Shown here: piece by piece, positions 14,333 through 21,684 of the stretch
Layout: each line of letters opens with the position of its first letter
Position numbering within the stretch: the stretch's first letter is position 1
DNA from: Flavobacterium nitrogenifigens
GTDB lineage: Bacteria; Bacteroidota; Bacteroidia; Flavobacteriales; Flavobacteriaceae
Length of the DNA: 64,000 nucleotides
Assembly (NCBI RefSeq): GCF_003254565.1
Contig: NZ_QJRI01000181.1
Span: forward strand, 186,001 to 250,000
Direction: 5' to 3'
Notes under the pieces: generated by a model
Databases searched by the model: none
The model's input: the letters and a program-made list of their open reading frames with translations, nothing else
Told to the model about the DNA's origin: nothing
Program-made: the position numbers and the translations under genes

Positions 14333-14413
14333 TCACTTTTGGCAACAGCAAATTGGGATGCACATTTGCATCATCTTACAACACATCATATTTCCTTTTG
14401 CTATTGTTTTCAT
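14333..14413 (-). CDS. Leader peptide C, 6 Met and 6 Cys in 26 residues
   Basis: A 26-codon ORF starting at ATG 14411-14413. It contains Met at 1, 9, 10, 14, 15, 17 and Cys at 11, 12, 18, 22, 23, 24, so 12 of 26 codons are for sulfur amino acids. The core is NMMCCKMMQMC. The last Cys run and stop codon overlap the antiterminator segment. The layout is that of a his- or trp-type leader, here for Met and Cys. Downstream are a terminator, a small ORF and the MetY gene. No functional data; the inference rests on codon content and complementary segments. Confidence 0.75.
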   Translation of the reverse strand: MKTIAKGNMMCCKMMQMCIPICCCQK

Positions 14414-14467
14414 TTTGATTTAAAATTTGAATTCGACTATTTTTTAAATTCGACTAATTCGATAGAG

Positions 14468-14499
14468 TAAATGTAATAAGTATTTTTTTAACGACCAAA
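14468..14499 (-). promoter_or_regulatory. Promoter of leader C
   Basis: Minus strand TTTG, 20 bases, TACATTTA. The spacer begins GTCG and contains an A-run then TACTT, nearly the same as at the leader D promoter (17639-17670), so a shared factor or common origin is likely. The rest of the 14241-14578 gap holds leader C, its terminator and AT-rich sequence. Confidence 0.55.
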
Positions 14500-14578
14500 T
14501 TAAAATTGAAATTTTGTACTATTTTTTTGAAATTTCTTTCAAGCCTTTTAAATAAAGACTTGAAAGAAAATATTTTAA

Positions 14579-17425
14579 TTAAAATTTAAAGCTCAAACGG
14601 GCAAAACCAAATCTTCCGTTTAATCCGAATTGAGAAACTGCTCTTGAATACGCAAACTGATTCGCATTTGTTAAATCTGTACTTGGCGCTGGCGACAAAG
14701 TTGGCGTTGTGTTTGTAAAGGCAGGAGTTGCAGGATTATTTCTATCCGGATAAACATCTCCTATATTATTAACCCCAATTGTTGCTCTCAAATGCTCGTT
14801 GATCTGATATCCTAAAGATAAATCGGTAACCAATTTTGCGCTGTATTCTGGATGCTCGTACACAGAAGAAAATCCGTCTAGATTAACATCTGTTGCTCCT
14901 GGATCTGTAACTTTTCCGAAATAGCTGTTTCTTAAATAAATATCCAGTTTTTTAATATTGAAAGTTGTCATCAAATTGGCTTTCAATTTCGGAATAGCTT
15001 CTTCCAAATATACTCGACTTGATTCTGGAAAGAAAGAATAAATGTAAGGTTCTCCTCCAGCATTAACGATAGATTGCGGAATATGCAGATCTCCTACTCT
15101 TTTCGTTTCGTTAAAACTTAATGCAAAATCGTTTCTAATTGTAAAATCTTGAATTACATCATATTTCTGAGAAATCACCAAATCAATTCCTTTTGTTTCA
15201 GAATCGATTCCGTTTGTCCAAAACGAAGCTCTTTCTACTCCTTTCAAATCAAATGCTTGTTGAAATAAAGTCAACGCCTCTGCCTGTTCTGGCGAAGTTG
15301 CCGCTGCGATCTGTGCATCTGTTGGTCTTGAATATTGCCCAGACAGTACAATTCTGTCGTTTATTCTTGTAAAATAAGCATCAGTAGCAATGGTTATGTT
15401 AGCTTCAGGAATTTTGAATGTAAATCCTGTACTGATGCTTTTTGATTTTTCTGGTTTTAAACTTTCAATTCCAATGCTTTTTGCTGCTTGCGAATCGTTT
15501 GTAAAATAGCCAACTTGGTACGGAGCACCGTTTATAAACTGTGTTGAACTTGACTCAAAATATCTTTGCTGCAAAGAAGGCGCTCTGAAACCTGTCTGTC
15601 CAGAAATTCTCCAATTGATATTATCATTTAATTTTAAAAGCGAAGCCAGTTTAAACGTAACTGTATTTCCAAAATCTGAATAGTTTTCATAACGTGCCGC
15701 TCCATTTATAAGCCATTTTTCAGTGGCATTCAATTCTAAATCAACATAAGCTGCGCCACTTTTTCTGTCTTTTTCTTTAGCATCTGAAGGCTGAAATCCT
15801 GAAAATCCTTGCGCTCCCGCTCCACGCTTGTTTCCGAAGAAATCTGTTACAATTAATGGTGAATTGCTTGGCAAAATTCCTGAAACCAGATTTCCGTTTA
15901 CATCATATAATCCGTAAGAAGCTTCTTCTCCTGCTTTTATTTGATAGTTTTCATATCTGAATTCACCACCGAAAGCAACGTTCAGTCCAGCAAGAACATC
16001 GTATTTTCTGCTGAAATCTAAATTGGTCGTGCTTTGTAAAAAAGAAACTTTTCCAGCATCAAAACTAAATGGAGAATTCGTTCCTAAAGTTGCATTGATG
16101 GTATTATTTACATCATAGTTAAATGAGTTTGTTCCTAAGTTGGTACTTAAATCGGTATCGAACCCAAATAATTGTGTATTTATTCCAACTGCTCCAGAAG
16201 CATCCAAAATTTTTGATTCAATTTCTGGCAAGAATCCATTTTGGTACACTTGCGTGAAAGTTCCAGAACCGTTTGGCAGTCTATTAAATGCATATGATTT
16301 ACCACCTCTATAAGAAACACCTCCAAAAGAATACAATGAAGTTGTTTCGCTCAAAGGATATTTAGCATTAAAATACAATTGTCCCGCAGCCAATTCTGAC
16401 TGGCCAACACTCATATTATAATCACTTCTCTGCTGGCCTCTGTAAGCTAGTTCATTATTTGTAACATCAAAATTTAAAGCCGTCTGCATCTGTGCAATTG
16501 TTGAAGCCGATGCAATAGCGTTTTGCTGAGCTGGTGTAAAATAACTTACTTGCGGCGCATATTGTTTTAATGATGACAAAATCTGAGCTGAATTTGTAGT
16601 CGTATTAATATTGCTAAACAAAGAATTAATCTCTACTCCATCTTGCGCTGCTCTGTTTTCTACTGCATTGTAAGCATTAAAAATAGCATTGCTTCTAATT
16701 CCTGCTCTGCTTGTGGCTTGTCTAGTTACGGCAGTTCCTGTAATATTTAAGAAACTTCCTGGTTTGCCTAATGAAGTTCCGTAGTTTAAATCGATTTGGG
16801 CAGTTTGACCGTCTGCTCCTCCTTCAAAATTATTTGATTCAGAAGATAAATTTGCTCCATACTGAATTCCTCCGGTCAAATAATTAGCGTTTTTCTTTAA
16901 AACAATATTAATAACTCCCGCAATCGCATCAGAACCATATTGTGCGGCAGCTCCGTCTCTTAAAACTTCAATTCTTTCTATGGCAAAAGATGGAATTGCA
17001 TTTAAGTCTGTCCCGACAGATCCTCTACCTGGCGAACCGTTTATATTTACCAAAGCACTTGTATGTCTTCTTTTTCCGTTTACTAAAATTAAAACTTGAT
17101 CTGGCCCTAATCCTCTTAATTGTGCAGGATCAACGTGGTCTGTTGCATCTGCTGTAGAAGTTGGATTACTCGTAAATGAGGGAGCAACATAATTTAAAAT
17201 TTGAGTTACGCTAGTTTGCGGCGCTCCTTTTGTTATTTCTGATACGTTAAAAACATCAACCGGAACTGGCACGTCTGTTTTAACCCTGTTTTTACTTCTT
17301 GATCCAATAATAGTAACTTCAGACAGTTCGTTGTTTTTTAAACTGTCTTGCTCTTTTTTATTGTCTTGAGCATAAAGTCCTGAAAATGTCACAAGACCTA
17401 AAACGATTAGTACATTTTTCTTCAT
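14579..17425 (-). CDS. TonB-dependent receptor under Met/Cys attenuator
   Basis: A 948-residue outer-membrane receptor. N-terminal signal peptide (KNVLIVLGLVTFSGLYAQ), a plug domain at about 40-190 with QLRGLGPDQVLILVNGKRR and the plug-end box VEVLRDGAAAQYGSDAIAGVIN, then a beta-barrel ending in the typical aromatic FARLSFKF. It lacks the long CarboxypepD-like extension of SusC proteins. The substrate is not evident from the protein. It stands directly behind leader D and its terminator and near an operator-like motif shared with the cysH promoter, so import of a sulfur-containing compound is a reasonable inference. Confidence 0.9.
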   Translation of the reverse strand: MKKNVLIVLGLVTFSGLYAQDNKKEQDSLKNNELSEVTIIGSRSKNRVKTDVPVPVDVFNVSEITKGAPQTSVTQILNYVAPSFTSNPTSTADATDHVDPAQLRGLGPDQVLILVNGKRRHTSALVNINGSPGRGSVGTDLNAIPSFAIERIEVLRDGAAAQYGSDAIAGVINIVLKKNANYLTGGIQYGANLSSESNNFEGGADGQTAQIDLNYGTSLGKPGSFLNITGTAVTRQATSRAGIRSNAIFNAYNAVENRAAQDGVEINSLFSNINTTTNSAQILSSLKQYAPQVSYFTPAQQNAIASASTIAQMQTALNFDVTNNELAYRGQQRSDYNMSVGQSELAAGQLYFNAKYPLSETTSLYSFGGVSYRGGKSYAFNRLPNGSGTFTQVYQNGFLPEIESKILDASGAVGINTQLFGFDTDLSTNLGTNSFNYDVNNTINATLGTNSPFSFDAGKVSFLQSTTNLDFSRKYDVLAGLNVAFGGEFRYENYQIKAGEEASYGLYDVNGNLVSGILPSNSPLIVTDFFGNKRGAGAQGFSGFQPSDAKEKDRKSGAAYVDLELNATEKWLINGAARYENYSDFGNTVTFKLASLLKLNDNINWRISGQTGFRAPSLQQRYFESSSTQFINGAPYQVGYFTNDSQAAKSIGIESLKPEKSKSISTGFTFKIPEANITIATDAYFTRINDRIVLSGQYSRPTDAQIAAATSPEQAEALTLFQQAFDLKGVERASFWTNGIDSETKGIDLVISQKYDVIQDFTIRNDFALSFNETKRVGDLHIPQSIVNAGGEPYIYSFFPESSRVYLEEAIPKLKANLMTTFNIKKLDIYLRNSYFGKVTDPGATDVNLDGFSSVYEHPEYSAKLVTDLSLGYQINEHLRATIGVNNIGDVYPDRNNPATPAFTNTTPTLSPAPSTDLTNANQFAYSRAVSQFGLNGRFGFARLSFKF

Positions 17426-17490
17426 TTCTTCTTTACTGATTAATTATTGTTTTTGGCTTAAAAAAAATCTTACAGGTTTCATTTTGACAT

Positions 17491-17521
17491 AAAAAAAACC
17501 TCTGCGGTTCGGCAGAGGTTC
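17491..17521 (-). terminator. Attenuator terminator D
   Basis: Stem AACCTCTGC/GCAGAGGTT with a short loop and eight T on the minus strand, 65 bases before the receptor ATG. GCAGAG within leader D (17559-17564) is complementary to CUCUGC of the 5' arm, and the same leader segment can pair upstream as CGGA-AUUA-UCCG, again a 1:2/2:3/3:4 arrangement. Confidence 0.85.
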
Positions 17522-17546
17522 TATTTATATTTTTATTGAAAAATAA

Positions 17547-17615
17547 TTACAATAGTGTCTCTGCGGATAATTCCGGCATCTTACAAGACATCATATTGCA
17601 AACTGTAAATTTCAT
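17547..17615 (-). CDS. Leader peptide D (Met/Cys)
   Basis: A 22-codon ORF, ATG 17613-17615. Control codons cluster at Cys6, Met8, Met9, Cys11 and Met13 in VCNMMSCKMP, followed by a nine-residue tail whose codons carry the antiterminator segment. The core NMM(S/C)CKM is shared with leader C, so they are likely related. It precedes terminator D and the TonB receptor. A ribosome held at the Cys/Met codons would free the pairing segment, which is correctly placed about 4-10 codons further on. Confidence 0.72.
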   Translation of the reverse strand: MKFTVCNMMSCKMPELSAETLL

Positions 17616-17638
17616 TTGTTTCTTTTGTTTTAACGGGG

Positions 17639-17670
17639 CAAAGTTGCGAAGTATTTTTTAATCGACCAAA
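17639..17670 (-). promoter_or_regulatory. Promoter of leader D/receptor transcript
   Basis: Minus strand TTTG, 20 bases, CAACTTTG. The spacer matches the leader C promoter in its GTCG start, A-run and TACTT end. The predicted start is about 20 bases before the leader ATG. Confidence 0.55.
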
Positions 17671-17688
17671 CAAAAAACAAAATATTTT

Positions 17689-17711
17689 CTATTACCCTAT
17701 CAAAATAGTAT
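17689..17711. promoter_or_regulatory. Second copy of the TauE-cysH operator motif
   Basis: Shares the exact 13-mer CTATTACCCTATC and an inner TACTA half with the site at 1421-1443 (about 18 of 23 positions). It sits about 19 bases upstream of the -33 box of leader D, unlike the first copy, which is downstream of its -7 box. Candidate Rrf2 site (inference). Confidence 0.4.
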
Positions 17712-17759
17712 GCTACTGTTAAATTTCTGCTATAAAAAATAAAAAAAGTTGAACTTTAA

Positions 17760-17789
17760 TTTGCAAATCAAAATGGTTTCATACCTTTG
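17760..17789 (+). promoter_or_regulatory. metK promoter
   Basis: TTTG (17760-17763), 18 bases, then TACCTTTG (17782-17789), an exact TAnnTTTG box. The transcript would begin near 17795, giving a 5' leader of about 178 bases that contains the structured RNA. Confidence 0.65.
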
Positions 17790-17800
17790 CACCCGAAATA

Positions 17801-17934
17801 GAGGAAAAATTTGAACTGATTGCAACCTCTTCATAATGAAATGATTTCGTTATGAATGCTGAGAAATTAATTTCAGCAGTAAAAAATGCTAAAGCAGATA
17901 CTCTCCTTTAGCCCTTTTTAGCAATCATTTCCTC
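17801..17934 (+). ncRNA. Candidate cis-regulatory RNA upstream of metK
   Basis: A closed multi-branch fold can be drawn by hand. The outer stem is GAGGAAA (17801-17807) with UUUCCUC (17928-17934), stacked on UGAUUGC (17817-17823) with GCAAUCA (17921-17927) across a nine-base one-sided bulge. It encloses three hairpins: 17830-17856, 17857-17878 and 17888-17912 (GCUAAAG/CUUUAGC). The last is followed by CCUUUUU, so it could act as a weak terminator exclusive with the closing stem. GCAACC and UGCUAAA recall the SAM-I clan, but the S-box core is absent. Position before metK suggests a SAM-responsive element; class unassigned. Confidence 0.55.
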
Positions 17935-17972
17935 GCTTAAATTTAAAATTAATACATTTTTATTACATTATT

Positions 17973-19223
17973 ATGGCTTATTTATTTACGTCAGAATCTG
18001 TTAGTGAAGGGCATCCAGACAAAGTTGCAGATCAAATTTCGGATGCATTAATTGACAACTTTTTGGCATTTGACGCTGACTCAAAAGTAGCTTGTGAAAC
18101 ATTAGTTACAACTGGTCAGGTTATTTTAGCAGGTGAAGTAAAATCGAATACTTATCTTGATGTTCAGCAAATTGCACGTGAAGTAATCCGTAAAATTGGA
18201 TATACTAAAAGTGAATATATGTTTGAAGCGAATTCTTGTGGAATTCTTTCAGCTATTCATGAGCAATCTGCAGATATTAACCAAGGTGTTGACAGAGCTA
18301 AGCCAGAAGAGCAAGGTGCAGGTGACCAAGGAATGATGTTTGGTTACGCTACAAACGAAACTGAAAACTTCATGCCATTGGCATTAGATTTATCTCATAA
18401 ATTATTACAAGAGTTAGCAATTTTAAGACGTGAAAACAAAGAAATCACGTATTTACGTCCAGATGCTAAATCTCAAGTTACATTAGAATATAGCGATGAT
18501 AACAAACCAACTCGTATTGATGCGATTGTTATCTCAACTCAGCATGATGATTTTGATGAAGAAGCTGCAATGTTGGCTAAAATCAAAAAAGACATTATCG
18601 AAATCTTGATTCCTAGAATTATCGCTAAAAACCCAGAGCACGCTCACTTATTTAACGATAAAATCAACTACCATATTAACCCAACAGGAAAATTCGTTAT
18701 TGGAGGACCTCACGGAGATACTGGTTTAACAGGAAGAAAAATTATCGTGGATACTTACGGTGGAAAAGGTGCTCACGGTGGTGGTGCATTCTCTGGAAAA
18801 GATCCAAGTAAAGTAGATAGAAGTGCTGCTTATGCAACTCGTCATATCGCTAAAAACTTAGTTGCTGCTGGTGTTGCTGACGAAATCTTAGTTCAGGTTT
18901 CTTACGCAATTGGAGTTGCTGAGCCAATGGGAATTTTCATTGAAACTTACGGAACTTCTAAAGTAAACTTAACTAACGGTGAAATCGCTAAAAAAGTAGA
19001 AGCTATCTTTGATATGCGTCCTTACTTTATCGAACAACGTTTGAAATTAAGAAACCCTATTTACAGTGAAACTGCTGCATACGGACACATGGGACGTAAA
19101 CCAGAAACTGTAACTAAAACTTTCTCTGCTCCAGGCGGAAACGAAAAAACAGTTACTGTTGAGTTGTTTACATGGGAAAAACTTGATTTTGTTGACCAAG
19201 TAAAAGCTGCATTTGGATTGTAA
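17973..19223 (+). CDS. metK: S-adenosylmethionine synthetase
   Basis: A 416-residue methionine adenosyltransferase making SAM from methionine and ATP in the cytoplasm. Signatures: [16 protein letters not shown] near the N-terminus (ATP-binding His/Asp), [12 protein letters not shown] around residue 110 and the phosphate-binding [25 protein letters not shown] around residue 260. Length is slightly above the usual ~385-400. Its product is the ligand of the riboswitch in front of metX, so this gene closes the regulatory loop of the region. It is monocistronic with a strong terminator. Confidence 0.98.
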   Translation: MAYLFTSESVSEGHPDKVADQISDALIDNFLAFDADSKVACETLVTTGQVILAGEVKSNTYLDVQQIAREVIRKIGYTKSEYMFEANSCGILSAIHEQSADINQGVDRAKPEEQGAGDQGMMFGYATNETENFMPLALDLSHKLLQELAILRRENKEITYLRPDAKSQVTLEYSDDNKPTRIDAIVISTQHDDFDEEAAMLAKIKKDIIEILIPRIIAKNPEHAHLFNDKINYHINPTGKFVIGGPHGDTGLTGRKIIVDTYGGKGAHGGGAFSGKDPSKVDRSAAYATRHIAKNLVAAGVADEILVQVSYAIGVAEPMGIFIETYGTSKVNLTNGEIAKKVEAIFDMRPYFIEQRLKLRNPIYSETAAYGHMGRKPETVTKTFSAPGGNEKTVTVELFTWEKLDFVDQVKAAFGL

Positions 19224-19245
19224 TTCAATCTAAATCTTAAATATA

Positions 19246-19282
19246 AAAAACGGCTGTCTAAAATTTTAGACAGCCGTTTTTG
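19246..19282 (+). terminator. metK terminator
   Basis: Near-perfect palindrome, arms AAAACGGCTGTCTAAAA and its complement, followed by TTTTT. Symmetric enough to serve the convergent gene ending at 19323 as well. Confidence 0.9.
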
Positions 19283-19322
19283 TTTTCAACTATAATCAAA
19301 CCTGACAAGTTTCGTACTATAC

Positions 19323-21593
19323 TTAATATGTTCCGTTACTCATTTTAGTTAAAACTTCTTTCATTTGATTTGCAGTTTCTTCATCAACATCACTAGTAAT
19401 ATATTTTACCGCTAAAACCTGTGTTTCGATAGCTTTTTGTGTCTGTCCATCTTTATAATACAATTGTGCTAAAGTATCTAAATAGTACGGATTGTTTTTA
19501 GATATTACCAAGCTATATTCAGACCATTTAATAGCGTCTTTAATAAAGTTTGAATTCTGTGGCTTTAATACAACTGCCCAAGCCGCATTGTTACAAATAT
19601 CTGAATGGTAAAGTTTAAATGAATTCCATCCATCATAAGAATAACTTGAACTAGAATCTAAACCTCCAAAAATAGCATCTAATTTTTCTATCGGACTTGG
19701 CCCTGCCAAAGTGTTATCAAAATATGTACTGAACTCTTTCAAGTAAGTAGTCTTAGAACCGTCCTGATCTTCAATCTGGCTTAAATAGTAGAAGTAATTT
19801 CTATAAACATCAAAATTTCCTTTTCCAGATGCGATGATCTTTTTATAAACAGAATTGATTTTTTCTTTGTTCATTTCACCTGTAAGTCCGTCCTGAGAAG
19901 CGTATAGATTTTGCTGTAATGCATTAGAAATTTCAGAAATAACATTCTCTAAATTATGAATACTGGAATCTGTACCATTAAATGTCGTGCGCTTGCTTTC
20001 GATTTCGTCAGAATGTTTTAATAAATAATCAATTGCTAGAAAATCGGTATCATTTAAGATTCTGTCTTCATTGAAAAGTTGTTTAGTAAATCCTTGATTT
20101 TTGATTTCTTTTACAATGGTTTCCACCAAAAACATATTGGCATTTTTATCTTTCTGATGCGCTTCAATCAATTTTTTCCATGTTTGAGCTACTTCTTTAT
20201 TATCAAATGTTGTTTTTGAAATCACAAACTCTGTCGGATCTTCTGAAGTGTAAGCTGAATCATAGTCGTATGATATTTCCAATAAAGCCGCTTTGTTAAA
20301 AGCCTGAATTAAATCTGCATCCGATGCTTTTTTATTTTTTAATGTTTTGTCAACAGAGAGAAAAGCATCTGCTCTCAATAGCTTGCGATAGAAATCTCCG
20401 TAATAACTAAACTGATATTGTTTTGAGGTTAAATCTGATTTTGCAATAGCTAATACATCGCCTTTTCCGTTTAATATAACGATACTTGGCTCGTTGGTTA
20501 TCTTATTATTTTTAAGCCATTTTTTATCATCGTTTCCGGCAAGATAATAATTATAGACATCATAAAGCGGATCGTATTTGTCGTACATATTATATCCAGT
20601 CTGAGTTTCCTGATCTTTTACAAAAGCATCAAAAGTTTCTTTTGCTGTATTATTTTTATTGTCAGCATAGATTACCAGAAACTTTTTTGGTGTTTCTTTA
20701 GTCGCTTTGATTGCTTTATCAAGACTATTCTCAATTTTTAATTTAAAAGCATAACCCGAATAAGCTGACGTGCTATACGGATAATCTACCGCCGCTGCAT
20801 CAACTACAGCTACACTGTCAACCGCAACTACCGCACTGTCAACTGCTGCTGCTCCATAACTATCTCCATAATATGGATCTTTTCCAGGATAGGTCCAGTT
20901 TGTTATGTTCTGCGTTTCAAGAGGAATTATCGATGGAGTTTTTTCAGGAAGAGGAGTTTTTTCGTTTACAAATACCAAAGGATCTTTTCCTGTTTGATCC
21001 GAAATTTTTAATTCTTTTGTATTCTTATCAAATGATCCTGCAAGATTTAAATCATTCAGAACAGCAAAATCATAATTGATTGTTATCTCTGAAGCATCTT
21101 TTGGCAATGCATATTTATTAACATCACTTTTCCCTCCATATTCTTCATAAACCAAATAAAGGAAATCTACTTTGTCTATCTCAAAATCTAAATCTGTTTT
21201 GATATAATCAGGATCTACTTTCGCTTTTATGTCTGAAAGTCTTTGGTATTGAACTGTTTCTGTTCCTTTTTGAGTTCCTATGTAAAAAGAATAATAAGAC
21301 GGATTCAAAAACTTAATCTTAATTTTTTTTGCTTTTTTATCTTTAGCAAAAGAAAGATCAAATCTATTATTTACAGTATTTTGATTTTTTAAGAAAACTA
21401 AAGAGTCGCCTTTAATCTCGTAACCTCCTGAATAAAAAACCAATTCATATTTATTATTATCCAATAAATTCAATTTGATTTTTCCTCCTTTATTAGTAGA
21501 TAAATAGGTGCCTTTTTCTATTCCATTTGTTTGAGCGAAAGAGATAGAAATTCCAGCAAACAGGAGCGATACACTCCAAATAAAATTGCGCAT
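19323..21593 (-). CDS. Exported thioredoxin-fold-like/TPR-like protein
   Basis: A 756-residue exported protein; the ATG at 21591-21593 gives a clean signal peptide (NFIWSVSLLFAGISISFAQ). Residues about 150-240 are low-complexity (Ala/Val/Asp). A thioredoxin-like domain follows at about 300-410 (KKFLVIYADNKNNTAKETFDAF ... EPSIVILNGKGDVLAIA), without a CxxC pair. The C-terminal ~250 residues are helical with a TPR-like ending (PYYLDTLAQLYYKDGQTQKAIE). I know no named family for the whole. It may be a periplasmic or surface scaffold; function unknown. Confidence 0.6.
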   Translation of the reverse strand: MRNFIWSVSLLFAGISISFAQTNGIEKGTYLSTNKGGKIKLNLLDNNKYELVFYSGGYEIKGDSLVFLKNQNTVNNRFDLSFAKDKKAKKIKIKFLNPSYYSFYIGTQKGTETVQYQRLSDIKAKVDPDYIKTDLDFEIDKVDFLYLVYEEYGGKSDVNKYALPKDASEITINYDFAVLNDLNLAGSFDKNTKELKISDQTGKDPLVFVNEKTPLPEKTPSIIPLETQNITNWTYPGKDPYYGDSYGAAAVDSAVVAVDSVAVVDAAAVDYPYSTSAYSGYAFKLKIENSLDKAIKATKETPKKFLVIYADNKNNTAKETFDAFVKDQETQTGYNMYDKYDPLYDVYNYYLAGNDDKKWLKNNKITNEPSIVILNGKGDVLAIAKSDLTSKQYQFSYYGDFYRKLLRADAFLSVDKTLKNKKASDADLIQAFNKAALLEISYDYDSAYTSEDPTEFVISKTTFDNKEVAQTWKKLIEAHQKDKNANMFLVETIVKEIKNQGFTKQLFNEDRILNDTDFLAIDYLLKHSDEIESKRTTFNGTDSSIHNLENVISEISNALQQNLYASQDGLTGEMNKEKINSVYKKIIASGKGNFDVYRNYFYYLSQIEDQDGSKTTYLKEFSTYFDNTLAGPSPIEKLDAIFGGLDSSSSYSYDGWNSFKLYHSDICNNAAWAVVLKPQNSNFIKDAIKWSEYSLVISKNNPYYLDTLAQLYYKDGQTQKAIETQVLAVKYITSDVDEETANQMKEVLTKMSNGTY

Positions 21594-21684
21594 AACTACA
21601 TTTTTGTTGTTAATAATATAGCGCAAAGATATTTGATTCTTCTTTAAACAAATCACAAAAGGTGATAATCTTGCAATTAAAATA

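Noticed and set aside
17888-17919. Third metK hairpin called as a plain terminator
   Set aside because: The stem is only 7 bp and partly AT; it lies inside a larger closed fold, so it is described as part of the candidate RNA rather than a separate terminator.
17801-17934. metK leader called as a SAM-I riboswitch
   Set aside because: The S-box core (GAGGGA...GGCCCGAUGAA...GGUGC) seen before metX is missing; similarity is limited to GCAACC and UGCUAAA.
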